64,000 nucleotides of DNA from Ceratothoa steindachneri (Eukaryota > Arthropoda > Malacostraca > Isopoda > Cymothoidae), in the NCBI GenBank assembly GCA_963969495.1, contig OZ018324.1:157216172-157280171 (forward strand), written 5' to 3'. Both the position numbers and the translations under genes were made by a program. Numbering within the stretch: the stretch's first letter is position 1; the number at the start of each line of letters is the position of its first letter. A model generated the notes under the pieces. That model was not told the origin of the DNA. It saw nothing but the letters and a program-made list of their open reading frames with translations, and made no database searches. This document shows positions 1-12,714 of the stretch, one piece after another.

Positions 1-560
1 CGAGGAGGTCGTATTAAACCCGGACAGACGTTCTGTCAATTCGGATACATTCTTCAGAGGAATTTTAAATTTTGTTTAGAATCCTCAAAGGTTGATCCTA
101 ACTACGAGTCCTTAACAGACTTCGTGTTGTGAGATCAATTTTTGGCGTCTCTCCCGACGGAGATCCGCGCGTTCGTCAAGGATCGTCGGTGCCAGACATT
201 TAAAGAATGTACCGAAGAAGCAGATGTCTACGCCGCCAGCCATAATTTATACCTAAAGGAGAATCGAACTTCTCACCAATCCCCCTACAAGGAAAGAAGG
301 AAGGATTCGCGCTTCTTCACAGGAAAGCCGTCGAAGTTTCCGAGCCCCGTAAAACCCCAAAACTTCTTTCCCTAAAACCAACAACGGGACTCCAAACCTC
401 CCGTTAAGATTTCTCCTCCATCTCTCTTCCCGAAGCGACCAATCATATGCTTCACCTGTGGTGTAGAAAACCACATGAGCTGGAATTGCCCCCAAAATTC
501 TAGGCTTAAAAGTGGACCAGCCCACCAAGTTCACCAGATTAATGCCACCCCGGCTCCCCC
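1..560 (+). pseudogene. gag: Gypsy gag remnant with CCHC zinc knuckle
   Basis: Frame 1 is open from the first base except for an in-frame TGA at 130-132 and TAA at 373-375. The N-terminal part (phrase FLASLPTEIRAFVKDRR followed by a KECTEEADVYAASHN-type helix) resembles the SCAN-like capsid C-terminal domain found in many arthropod Gypsy gags. A basic, proline-rich linker follows. A complete C-x2-C-x4-H-x4-C knuckle is encoded at 448-489 (CFTC, then H, then C), which in living elements binds the genomic RNA. The frame continues into the protease. The two stops make it a pseudogene. Confidence 0.8.
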
Positions 561-599
561 GGTGGTGCAGAACCAAGCAGCAACTTCTCCCCCTCCGTC

Positions 600-1175
600 A
601 GGCCACCAGGTAAATGTTATTTTGGATAAAAGTTCATCGGGAACTTTGAAATTTAAGGAGGGCACCTTCAACGGCTGCCGAGTATCGACTCTCGTCAGGG
701 ACACAGGATGTACGTGTTTCATCGTGTCCGATGAACTCCTTCCCCAGTGGATCCTAACCTCGAAAGATTTGCGGTGGTACATGACTACCTTGGGCGGGCG
801 AACCAATTCCTCGTCGTTAGATGTTACCTGCAGTGTCAATATTATGATGGCTGGGCTGAAGTCATTTCAGCACCCATACAATTCTGTTCCGTACTCATAG
901 GACAGAGCCCCCAAGTAAGTTCCGACCCTGTGTCTCAGGCCGCCCGACCCCGAGGCCGAGCTAAGAAAGAAGCCCAGGAGCCCGTCCCCATCAGAACTTC
1001 GATACCGTCCGATTTCTCGGAGACCCTTAACCAGGACTTTAGGACGGCACAAAAGGAGTGTGAATCACTAACACCTTTAGGCGATAAGGCCCAAGACAAG
1101 GACACGGAGACTGTCCGTGGACCCCCCCCCCAAAAAAAAAGTACCCCCAACGCGCCCATAGAGATACCTTCGTAG
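600..1175 (+). pseudogene. Gypsy retropepsin (aspartic protease) remnant, frameshifted
   Basis: The active-site triplet DTG is encoded at 700-708 within the context LVRDTGCTCFIVSDELLP, continuing frame 1 of gag. Homology then leaves frame 1 near 745-750 and continues in frame 3 (phrases DYLGRANQFLVVRCYLQ and APIQFCSVLIGQ), so one frameshift splits the protease. The tail to 1175 is a low-complexity linker. A second frame change occurs in the C/A run at about 1123-1140, after which the pol remainder is in frame 2. Function in an intact element would be polyprotein maturation. Confidence 0.75.
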
Positions 1176-1240
1176 CACTGGACGAAACATCGGCGCTTGA
1201 AGAAGATTACCCCGCGGAGTCCCTTAATGTAATCCAGACA

Positions 1241-2161
1241 GTGTGCATCCAACATGATGCCGATTACCCTCCTCCCTCCCTACCAGGCGAGTCTGTTGAA
1301 CCCTCTGACCTGGATATTGACGCGCAGCTGACACCACATCAAAAGAGTCAGCTACAAGAACTACTCGAATGGAGTCACCATTTAACCACCCTATTAGCTA
1401 TTTTCGAGCGACTGCGCGAAAATGGCCTCACCATTGGCCCCCGCAAATGCCATTTTGCCCACGAAACCATCAAATATTTGGGTTTCAAAATAGGACAAAG
1501 CAAGTTAGGTCCCCAAGAGAACAAGATTAAGGCAATCGCCGACATGCCCCTCCCGATTACAAAAAAGCAATTAAGATCGTTCCTAGGATCAGCTTCTCAC
1601 TATCAGCGATTTGTTCCGAAATTCGCTGCAATTCCGGCGCCCCTCAGCTCGCTTCTAAAAAAGAATTCCCCCGATAGTTTACGTTGGAATAATGTCGCTG
1701 TTTCCCATTTTAATCAGCTCAAGAGTAAGTTCATTTCTGCCCCCATTTTAAAGTTGCCCAACCCGGAAAAATCCTTTGGGATTAAGACCGACGCGTCCAA
1801 CGAGGGCATTGGAGGTGTACTCCTTCAATACGAGGATGACGGAACGAGTCATCCAGTTGCATATGCTAGTCGTCAATTATTACCACGCGAAAAGAGATAT
1901 GCCACTATAGAGAAGGAAGCTCTATCAATTATCTGGGTTATAGACAAATTTAAAATGTACTTGATAGGAAAAGAATTTCAGATAGGGACCGACCATCGTC
2001 CGTTAGCCTATATTAGGAATGTGCGACACTCCAACGGCCGAATCATGCGCTGGAGTTTACTCTTGCAAGAGTATCAATTTAAAATAAATTATATAAAAAG
2101 TTCCGATAACCAGGTCGCTGACGCACTCAGTAGGAATGCGTTACCGAATAGCGTAGAGTAA
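1241..2161 (+). pseudogene. pol: Gypsy pol: RT thumb/connection plus RNase H, RT palm deleted
   Basis: A 306-residue open frame. Residues 1-43 correspond to the linker before RT (ending QLQELLE). At about residue 43 (nt 1369) the sequence jumps to the region after the RT catalytic box (IFERLRENGLTIGPRKCHF). Fingers, palm and the YxDD/FxDD active site are therefore missing. The thumb and connection (IKYLGFKIG, LRSFLGSASHYQRFVPKF) and RNase H (TDASNEGIGGVLL, TDHRPLAYI, DNQVADALSRN) are well preserved with their acidic residues. Typical pol continues into integrase, but here the frame stops at 2159-2161. The ATG at 1241 is only the first Met of the frame, not a real initiation site. Confidence 0.88.
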
Positions 2162-2576
2162 TTGTATTCATAGGATTAGTATCTCCATGTAGGTATATAC
2201 CGTCTTGTACGACTTAAATTAGATTCTCTTGTAATATAATTAGTTAATGTATATGTCTGAATTTTGTAACGCTCAATGTCTATTTTTTTGTATGTATATA
2301 TATTTGTACCCATTAATTTACGTAGAAATTATTTTGTCCCATATGTACTAATTTTATATCATTTCATTGTTTCATGCCTTTTTTTTATTAAGTTTGTATT
2401 AAAGGTTATTTTCCCTTATAATCAAAAGATCAAAATAATCTTATGTATTGAGGTAATACTAGTTAGGTGCAGGAAGGTACGGTTAGTACAAGAAAACGAG
2501 TTCCCCACAACGGAGCTCTATCGTTGTCCCTTCTCTCTTTTTTTTCGAAGTGACAACTTCCCCCGGAATGGAGGGG
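2162..2576 (+). other. Gypsy internal region between RNase H and LTR, no integrase
   Basis: Very T-rich noncoding sequence with no HHCC or DDE integrase motif in any frame that I could find. It ends in the purine tract that normally primes plus-strand synthesis. The short distance from RNase H to the LTR indicates deletion of integrase rather than divergence. Confidence 0.6.
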
Positions 2577-3780
2577 TGTGATAGAACGGGTTAAGGCCGC
2601 GTTAATTTCAACCACTATCACATGTTATTTAAAACCACGATGCTTCCCACGTGCATCTTCGCATTGAAGCTTGGCGCCTTATCGCAGCCACCTGAGTCAA
2701 TGTTTAAACAAGGAGGTTTATCTTCCCCCGTTCGCCCCCTTACGCCGACCTCGCCAGATTGAGTTAGGCTTATGGGCAGATAAGGCATTGTTCCCAGGCT
2801 CGGCTGTGCATTCCCTCGAAGCTCCCACTCCATTGTCCCCCACGCCAAGGAGGTGTCTCGACTATTTAGATGGAAACTTAACCACTAAGATCAGATTGGA
2901 GATCCAGATTTTCGTCGCGAACAGCACCACGACCCTCTCTCACCTTGTGCGCAAAGGCACCTCGACCTCGAGATTTACCATCACTTGTCCAGAAGAAGAA
3001 CAATATCCCTTGAGTGCCAAGGTTCGAGCCTTCGTGACGCCGAGTCTACAAGGTTTCCGCCTTTTTGTTCAGAAGAGAACAACTTTAGAACAGCCATTGT
3101 TCTTGAGCCCGTTGACAAGAAATGGTTCTCATCCCCCTTCCCCTGTTGTTCAGAAGAGAACAACGTAGAACAGCCATTGTTCTTTTGAGCCCGTTTACCA
3201 GGAAACGGTTCTCACTCTTCCCCCTTGTTGTTCAGAAGAGAACAACATTAGAACAGCCATTGTTCTTGAGCCCGTAGACAAGAGACGGTTCTCAACCCTT
3301 CCCCTGTTGTTCAGAAGAGAACAACATAGAACAGCTATTGTTCTTCAAGCCGTTCCTCAAGAAACGGTTTTCATTCCCAAGACGCCACGTCAGGATCATT
3401 TCATTCCCCCCCCCCCTTCGGCTGGAACTCGCCAGCGGACCGAAATTCCTTCACGCCGCCTTCCTCTGCACAACAAGTATAAATTACGTAAGCCGAAAGT
3501 TACCTTTGAGTATTTAACCCTTTTTTCAATTCTATCCTGTGCTTTAAATGGTTTAGCAAACCATCACCTCCCTTTAACTTTATATTTGTTATACCTTTTT
3601 AAATCTTTTAATCCTCGGATTAGCTCGAGTCCCCACGATCCTTTCCATTCTCTGTTTATGTCAATATTTTTCGTTTTGTGTGTTGTTGATAGTTATTATT
3701 AATAAAACTCTATTTTATTAATGATAACAATATTATTATCTTTGAGCTCAGTTCCACTTCTTAAGCATATCGAAGATACA
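2577..3780 (+). repeat. Gypsy 3' LTR (approximate ends)
   Basis: It starts TGTGATAG right after the purine tract. A complementary CTATCACA lies about 40 bp further in and could form a terminal hairpin. A TATA-like motif (agtataaatt, about 3476) and an AATAAA at about 3701 give a U3-R-U5-like order. An 80-bp tandem array lies in the U3-like part. The end is placed at GATACA (3775-3780); an end at CAGACA about 23 bp further is equally possible. Confidence 0.6.
3064..3385 (+). repeat. Four-copy 80-bp tandem repeat inside the LTR
   Basis: Copies begin near 3064, 3144, 3227 and 3306. Each carries the inverted repeat GTTGTTC-agaaga-GAACAAC, then AGAACAGCCATTGTTCTTGAG, then an ACGGTTCTC box. Repeated palindromes in a U3-like region are what enhancer repeats look like, but regulatory activity is inferred only. 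Confidence 0.85.
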
Positions 3781-3880
3781 TAATATCGGTCAACCCAGAC
3801 ATCCACGCACTCTAAAGATAATTAAATAAGTTCCCTCAACGAATAGTTATATATGGTATATCGTCGAGAGTCCATTCTAC

Positions 3881-4030
3881 GACACTTTGGAATGGCCAAA
3901 TCAATCTCCTGACTTGAATGGCTTCGAAAATATGTTGAGGGATTTGAAACTCATGGTCCAAAAACGGAATTCGCGTAATTTGAAGGAAATATGTTTGGAG
4001 GACTGGAACGAAATCAGCCCGAACACTTAG
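3881..4030 (+). pseudogene. Tc1-like transposase, C-terminal scrap
   Basis: Frame from 3887 reads LEWPNQSPDLNGFENML and continues through RDLKLMVQKRNSRNLKEI to a stop at 4028-4030. This is the C-terminal catalytic segment of Tc1-like DDE transposases; the D of SPDLN is the third acidic position region. Upstream and downstream transposase sequence is absent, so only about 50 residues survive. Confidence 0.85.
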
Positions 4031-5600
<1,570 letters not shown>

Positions 5601-5744
5601 GGTAAAAGGCTATGTTGTATGCAGGTTCTATTAAAGTCCACAGCTGTGACAGCGTTATTAATTTTAACTTGTATTTTCTTAATATTTCTTGTTTTTTAAT
5701 GCGGTCTTCGAGACGAGAAAAAACATCCACGAATGACATTCTTT

Positions 5745-5788
5745 ATTCCTAGACGTCTTTCGACCGTGTTAGGTCATCTTCAGGGAAT
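5745..5788 (-). ncRNA. Hammerhead-ribozyme-like motif of a Penelope-like element
   Basis: On the minus strand the order is ATTCC (stem I), CTGAAGA (core), TGACC-loop-GGTC (stem II), GAAA (core), palindromic GACGTC (stem III), TA, GGAAT (stem I partner). Stem I pairs over 5 bp and stem II over 4 bp. One extra U sits between CUGAAGA and stem II, which departs from the canonical core. Stem III has no loop and could pair only between two copies. Penelope-like retroelements are known to carry minimal hammerheads, and a Penelope-like ORF on the same strand lies upstream (6421-7330). Activity is uncertain. Confidence 0.55.
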
Positions 5789-5941
5789 GAATAAAAATGG
5801 AATTATTCAAAAATTGCTACATTATATATAGTATTTCTACGCGAACATAAATATTCCAAAAATTAGCTAATCATGGCGCGGGAAAAGTTTTAGGGGAAAC
5901 TAAGCGCTACAAGAAACATAAAATTAGAAGGCTCAGATTAA

Positions 5942-5945
<4 letters not shown>

Positions 5946-6032
<87 letters not shown>

Positions 6033-6046
6033 ATATCTGTGAGAAG

Positions 6047-6119
<73 letters not shown>

Positions 6120-6185
6120 AGAGAGAGAGAGAGAGAGAGAGATAAATATGTATTAAAAACAAAAAACAACAACAACAACAACAAA
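5946..6185. repeat. Compound microsatellite (TA)n-(TA)n-(GA)n-(CAA)n
   Basis: Two TA tracts (about 5946-6026 and 6059-6114) are separated by a short unique segment. A GA tract (6117-6142) and an AAC/CAA tract (6163-6185) follow. It lies between the Penelope-like ORF and its hammerhead-like motif, so the slippage tracts may have grown inside the element's 3' region. Confidence 0.95.
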
Positions 6186-6420
6186 CTAAACTAACAAAAA
6201 ATAACAAATTGGAGGAAGAGAAGATAAGAAAAAAAGAAAAAAAACTGAGAGATGCCCTCTACACCAGGGCAAACTCAACTTCTTCTTATCTTTATATACC
6301 TACCACACATTTTCTTTCCTATTACATGAAGTTCAAGTTCAAGTTCTGACTATTTGTCTCTCTGATCTAGTTTTCTGACAAAGGAGGCAAAGGTAAATAA
6401 AGTTTGAAAATGTGCTTCTT

Positions 6421-7330
6421 CTAACGCCCGTCAACTCCTGGACGCCGACATGTCGGGAGTATGGTTTCCGGCTGAAATTGCACGTTACTTACCAGTTTCT
6501 TGATTTGACTGATGATGGCTTTGGCCAACCGCAATCTTCTGCGGTTTTGGAGTCTAAGGATGATGGAGGTGTCCTGATTCAGTTTTTCACGGGTTAGGGT
6601 AGTGCCATGAGATTGGCGTGTTTTTTAATCGCGCCGTCTTGAAGGTGAACTGTCAGTCGCCTTGACAGGGTTGTGGAGGTTACGCCGATGTACTTTGAAT
6701 TGAGGTGTTCGCAGTCACCGACTTTCCACGAATATTCGTACACGACGTTAGTCTCCTGGAGTTCGTTCGTAGGAGGGAGAAAGCTGTTCTTGATTATGCA
6801 ACTACTTGTTTTCTTGGTCTTGTAGTATAAAATTAGAGTAATATCCATATTAAGGTCGGTTGGGGTCACGTTACGATGGAGCATGGTTTTGAGAGCCATT
6901 TCGTCTTCACGGTAGCCGGTGTTCATATTGGCCTTGTAATAAAGGTCGATATGTCTCTTCTTCAGAGTAGACCTGACGCCAGGGCCTAAAGCTAAGTTCA
7001 TTTTCTCTTTCATGATGGCGGCGATGGATTCTTGTGGGTAGCCGTTGTTGACGAGAACTCGGGGAAACCCTCTTAAGTTCGTGATCAACAGCCGTCCACG
7101 AAGATAAATAATAAATTGCCCTCTTAACTAAGGCATTGATGACTGATCTCTCGTAACGTTCAGGACACTCAGAAGAACTGTTTAAACAAAATCCCAAATT
7201 CGTGGCCTTAACGTATACTTGTGTCTAAAATTTGGAGTCCTGGGCACTTATAAGGAAATCAAGGAAGGGAAAGGATCCTTCATCTTCCGTTTCGTGGGTG
7301 AAATTCAGATACAAGTTGTTCTTGAATGTT
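6421..7330 (-). pseudogene. Penelope-like element: end of RT and GIY-YIG endonuclease
   Basis: Read on the minus strand from 7330: LNFTHETEDEGSFPFLDFLIS, one in-frame stop, then the thumb region NLGFCLNSSSECPERYERSVINAL. A frameshift near 7085 leads to RVLVNNGYPQESI. The GIY-YIG domain then follows, with VVYEYSWKVGDC and KYIGVTSTTLSRRLTVHLQDG. A further frameshift near 6595 leads to a tail ending NVQFQPETILPTCRRP before a stop at 6421-6423. RT plus GIY-YIG is diagnostic of Penelope-like retroelements. The RT palm is missing (5' truncation), and three disruptions make it inactive. Confidence 0.9.
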
Positions 7331-7332
7331 TC

Positions 7333-7470
7333 AACCGTGCACTTTGAGGCAGCAAGCAACCGCTTTGACCTCAATTAAACCACTGAGTGGTCTAAAGGAA
7401 GGTTTAATTGAGATTAAAGCGGTTGCTCGTGGCCTCAATGTGCACGGTTCGAATCCCACCCCAACTCGGA
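7333..7470 (+). repeat. tRNA-derived SINE-like sequence within a 49-bp inverted repeat
   Basis: TGGTCTAAAGG at 7388-7398 fits the pol III A box (TRGYNNARNNG) and GGTTCGAATCC at 7446-7456 fits the B box, spaced as in a tRNA with a long variable arm (Leu/Ser type). The arms 7333-7381 and 7401-7449 are inverted copies with about seven mismatches around a 19-nt loop holding most of the A box. No cloverleaf with a paired acceptor stem is evident, so this is a SINE-like relic rather than a tRNA gene. Confidence 0.6.
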
Positions 7471-7540
7471 TTTTTTCGAAGTAAGAAATAAAATATTTCC
7501 GAATAAAAATTATTCCGTTTTCTCTTTCCTGTGGTGAGTT

Positions 7541-7542
<2 letters not shown>

Positions 7543-7611
<69 letters not shown>

Positions 7612-7619
7612 CATACATA

Positions 7620-7620
<1 letters not shown>
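7543..7620. repeat. (TA)n microsatellite with (CATA)n edge
   Basis: TA repeat from 7543 to about 7607 followed by CATACATACATAC. The mariner copy at 7620-8552 begins immediately after it. Confidence 0.97.
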
Positions 7621-8704
<1,084 letters not shown>

Positions 8705-8714
8705 AAATCATTTG

Positions 8715-9345
8715 AAATACAAACATATGCTTTTACGACCTTGTCCATGCGGGACCTTTACTGGTTGTATGCCCTGGTTAGGAAGTCCCTGTCAATGGAT
8801 GACATTACCTCCACAATGGCAATATTCAGAGACCCGAAAGCGTTGTTGACGTTCTAGTTGACATCCTTCTCAACTACGCCTCACAAGAAATAATCAATGG
8901 GATTGTAATTGAGGAAGCTGGGTGGCAACAACTCTGGGAACCAATGGTACGGGACTTTGTTAAACAACCATGCGGGTGCTTCCTTACCTTGTGTGCAGGA
9001 GCAGAGTCCTGCTAGAAAACGCAAGGCCATCCCGCTGCTACTTGGCCTATTCAAGGATTGATTACAGAGCCATCAAAAAGGCAGGAAATTTGCTGTACGC
9101 GACCGTTAGCAATTGGTCCTTATTCTCATCCTTGTAATACTGTAGTTTCCCTTTGTAAACGAGGTTCCTCGGGTAGTTAAACAAATCCTCACTTTCCTTC
9201 ACACTTCTCCTGGCAGGGAGGGACGGGATTATATGGTACCGTTTTTCGATTTCAGCTGGCATTCCCAGAGGAAACCCTATATGTTGTTACTTGCATGAAA
9301 GCTAACTCTGACTGAGCGTGCTTGAGGTCAAATAACCTACATTGA
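8715..9345 (-). pseudogene. Tc1/mariner-superfamily transposase relic, family X copy 1
   Basis: On the minus strand pieces in several frames read MPAEIEKRYHIIPSL (9262 down), QDSAPAHK, FLNYNPIDYFL and [20 protein letters not shown]. These match in order the middle and C-terminal parts of transposases of the kind with a (Q)DxAPAHK second acidic motif and a PDLNPLDY third motif. Stops and frameshifts are numerous. A second copy with the same boundaries is at 31425-32070. Confidence 0.75.
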
Positions 9346-9519
9346 TGTGGTATTGATGTGGGTATTGCAAAAGTTATGTTACACTAGTTACCGCACTCAC
9401 ATCAAAGCAAACAATGATAGTTTTGATTGAGTTATACACGTTTTTATTATTTTAATGTATAAATATGTGTTTATATTGTAATATTAATCAATATATTTGC
9501 TCCTAGCGGCGATGATGTG

Positions 9520-10341
9520 CTACATGCGAGACCTAAAGAATGCGACATGTTGCGGACGAAACCTTTCATCATACAGGCTCACACGCGCTTGACAGAAGAC
9601 TTAAGCTTATCGACATTGCTGTGGCAGATCTTGCAGTCCTTGCGATCAACAAGAACACACACGCGGTAATCAAGGGGATTGAGGTCGGGCGACTGCGGCG
9701 GCCAAAAGTCCTTCAACCAGAAATTCATGTTTGACTCTAACCACTCTTGCGCGGTTTTAGCCATGTGGGCCTTAGCTGCGCTTTGCTAATAGACGTAGTC
9801 CGCCTTCTTCGTGATCACTCTCACCTAGGGCAAGAATTTCGAGACTAAGATGTCCATGTAATCGGCCGAGGTGTGCATATATCCGGCCACGAACCACATC
9901 GGCGGCATCTTCTCGCCACTCGAAGCCACGATGCCAAGCATCATCCTGGAGGCCGAGTGCTTGATTGTGGACACGTAGCAGACCTCGGAGACGTCATTGC
10001 CAAAGCTTAGTGACCAGAGTCCCTTTCACGCATTTCAATCTCTTTACGCTCTTCTGCTTGGTGGCCCTGGACACCGTGGCCACCGAGATGTTCTTCTTTT
10101 TCGCAAGCGCAGTTATTTTGAGCTTTGGAGCAATTTCGAAGGCCTTTTTCACATCCAAACAGATAAAAACTTGAGGTCTGCCTAAATGAGGTGTTTCCCT
10201 GTAATGTTTCCCGTTCTTGATCCTCTCTGCGACTCTGTGGATGCTCACCCGACTGACGTTGAGTCCTTTGGCGATGTTGGACTTGTAGTGACCCGCTCGG
10301 TTGAGCAGGAGAGCAGAGATCTCGATTCTTTTCACTTCCAT
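9520..10341 (-). pseudogene. Tc1/mariner-superfamily transposase pseudogene
   Basis: The start is the Met at 10341 (MEVKRIEISALLLNRAGHYK). A helix-turn-helix region follows (IAKGLNVSRVSIHRVAERIK), then HLGRPQVF and a second DNA-binding helix. After a disrupted stretch the catalytic part continues (MMLGIVASSGEKMPPMWF, ITKKADYVY, stop, then AKTAQEWLESNMNFW, DFWPPQSPDLNPLDY, near 9660-9760). The second acidic motif, expected as QDGAPAH, reads QSAAKAH, so that Asp is lost. Stops at about 9841 and 9789 also disable it. The lineage resembles elements common in copepods and other crustaceans. Confidence 0.85.
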
Positions 10342-10855
10342 CTTGACACACCTTCACAAACCTAAAAAAAACGTGTTAATGACACGTATTGGAAAAGTAA
10401 AACTTTAAGTTTGTTTGACGGAATTTTTTTCTATCACACACGACAACCTTTTTGAAAGGAGAGAAAGTATACCTAGAGAGGCTTGAGTCGGAGGGAGAAA
10501 GTAAATATGAACATGGCTATGGGGCAAATATGACTATAAATTAAAGTTAGTAATGGTGGGTATTTCAAGAGCTGCTCGTGGGTATACTAGAACTGGAAAA
10601 AGAAAACAACACGGAATGATGGAATAACGATACTTAATAGTGCAAGTGAGAAAGGATATGGAGCAGTTTCTGAATGTACTCTTGCTCTAGAAATTTTTCA
10701 TGCCTTTACATAATAGTACATTATTTTTAATAGATAACGACATGTTTCAACAATTTTGATAAATAAAGAAATAATAAAACTTTATACGAAAATGTTCAAT
10801 CAAAAGATATAACTAATAGTTTATAGTAAAACATTTTTGCTTAATGACACTTGGA
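10342..10855. other. No gene seen; flank of the transposon
   Basis: AT-rich, probably including the terminal noncoding part of the transposon at 9520-10341. I could not define its inverted repeats. Confidence 0.4.
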
Positions 10856-11590
10856 CAGAAGATGAATGCAGATCTGGATGGAAACAGGAAAAAATTCCAG
10901 AAGGAAGCCAGAAATGTGTGAAATCAAACGAAATATAGCTGTGTGAAAATCGAGGATATGAATGGCAGGGGACTTGTGAACAATGAAGAGGTCAAAATTA
11001 AGATGAGTACGTTGACGAGTTGTATAATGTGAGTATAGAAGATGAAGCGAATATGAATAATATTAGCTTTGCTGGTACAAACTGGCTGTTATATTGGGGG
11101 TATAGAATTAAGCAGCCAAAAGATGGTTAGTGCTGTAAAAGGTCTGAAAAATGAAAGGCAGCTGCAATAAATAAAATAGTCACAGCCATACTAAATAGTG
11201 ATCCGGTTTTTGTCATGGAATAGATCCGTTGGTTGTGTTGTAAGGTGTTTGAAAGTAGATTTGTGGTTGAGAACTGGAATAATGCTCTAATAATCCCATT
11301 GCATAAGGGTAAGGGACGAGAAAATATAATTAAAAAATTACAGGTGGATGTGTTTGTTGAGTGTTGTAAGCTAGGTTTATGGAAATATTGTGATTGGACC
11401 TCAAACAACAAGGAATAAGGGATGTAGTAAAGTGTATGGTGGGTTCATGGATCTAGAGAAAGCCTATGATCATATAGATAGGTAAGCATTATGATAGGTT
11501 CTCAGAATGAATGGAGGTAGTGGTAAACTGATGCTGTGAAAATATTTATATTTCAAGCAAGTTTTGCTTTTGGGTGAAAGATCGCCTGAG
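10856..11590 (+). pseudogene. LINE reverse transcriptase fragment, heavily decayed
   Basis: Plus-strand pieces in shifting frames read DLDGNRKKFQKEARNV, SCVKIEDMNGRGLVNNEE, AVKGLKN, VVENWNNALIIPLHKGKGR (about 11262-11313) and GGFMDLEKAYDHIDR (about 11441-11487). The last is RT motif A (F-x-D-L-x-K-A-Y-D). The order matches the linker, RT fingers and motif A of a non-LTR retrotransposon family I recognise from arthropod, especially crustacean, genomes. No YxDD box remains. The same family appears on the opposite strand at 19640-21060. Confidence 0.75.
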
Positions 11591-11599
11591 TTATTTGTT

Positions 11600-12660
11600 T
11601 GATATAAATAAATATAAATATATGAAACCCTTATGTTGTTTTACATTCCCTTTTGAATGATATCATTGCCAAAGTCTTCCCAAGGTTAACCCGGGAATTA
11701 TTTTGTTTTAGCAATAACATCATAACTATTCGACCGATTCTAACGAAATCTGAAACCATTATGTTGTTTTACATTCTCTTTCGAATAATATCAGTGTCAA
11801 GGGCCTTCCAAGGTTAGTACCTGGAATTATTGAAGGCTCTGAAGGTCGTAAGGTCATAAGTCATAATAAGTGAGGGCACGCTGCTTTTTGGTCAGCAGAT
11901 CTTGTTTAGAATCTACCTACCCTGTAGGGCAAGAGAAAGAGAGTGGTAGGGTGGTAAGTGATTCGGAAGTGGATATGATACGACTACCAGGATGCAATCC
12001 TGGAATGGAATCTGCCCACTTGGATATTGCATGGACCTAGGCACAAAATTGGGGAGGGACTATAAAATACCCACAGCATGTAACAGCTTCCCTCTACTCG
12101 AACCTGGTCCATGAGGAGAGTCCCACTGATAGCGTGGCCCCACTTAATTGTGATAACCTTTATGGGGCGTCAACAACACCCCAAGCGGTCGTAGGGAGCA
12201 GAGATGCCATCTGATCCCGGAGAGCTACAAACGAAAACAACAACAACAAATCTAAAGGGGTTTGTTTCTACTTGATATTTTTCGATGTAATTTTGATGTA
12301 GTAAATATTTTTTTTAGAAATGTTGCTTACAAGTTTAGGTTTCAACCAAAAGAGTAAACATAGATTTACACATCTCCAGAGATAGAATGAAGTTTGACCC
12401 TTACTTTTTCTATTCCTGAGGCAAAGCAGAGTTTTGGAAATTGCTCAAGAAAATGTCATCTGAGCAAGAATTAGAATTTTGTAGAAATTGGATTTTCCAT
12501 TTTGTATAGTCATCTTTAGCTTCAGAGTGACTAAATATTCCCCCCTTATGTGTATTTTGTTTATAATTGTCGATGAAATTCAAAATTCAAATTTAGATCT
12601 AAGCGATTTTCTTGGATTCCAAACGTGAATATAGAGTTAGGCATTTTAACTCTGAGAGTG
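11600..12660. other. No gene seen; possible retroelement flank
   Basis: Contains two diverged direct repeats (about 11620-11700 and 11745-11825, sharing CTTATGTTGTTTTACATTC and ATATCA...CCAAGGTTA) and a GC-richer block at about 12000-12240 that ends in an (AAC)n-like tail. The tail suggests a retroposed 3' end, but I cannot assign a family. Confidence 0.4.
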
Positions 12661-12714
12661 GTAATATTCTTATAACGTTTTTATATTTTAACCAAATAAA
12701 AAAATATTTTGACG

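Larger units (their letters stand above)
1..3780 (+). mobile_element. Gypsy-type LTR retrotransposon, 5'-truncated by the window and internally deleted
   Basis: The order gag with zinc knuckle, aspartic protease, RT tail with RNase H, purine tract, then an LTR-like block is that of a Ty3/Gypsy element read on the plus strand. The 5' LTR and start of gag lie outside the window. The RT palm and the whole integrase are missing. The purine-rich tract GGAATGGAGGGG at about 2565-2576 directly precedes TGTGATAG, the likely LTR start. The 3' limit (about 3780 to 3805) is an estimate, because the other LTR is not visible for comparison. Stops and frameshifts show it is dead. Confidence 0.85.

Noticed and set aside
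253..1255. Minus-strand frames opposite the Gypsy gag and protease
   Set aside because: Shadows of the plus-strand element, which has clear motifs.
3307..3702. 131-codon frame in the LTR
   Set aside because: It runs through the tandem repeat and U3-like region with no motif; LTRs of this type are noncoding.
7385..7460. tRNA gene
   Set aside because: A and B boxes are present but no paired acceptor stem or plausible anticodon arm could be drawn; better called SINE-like.
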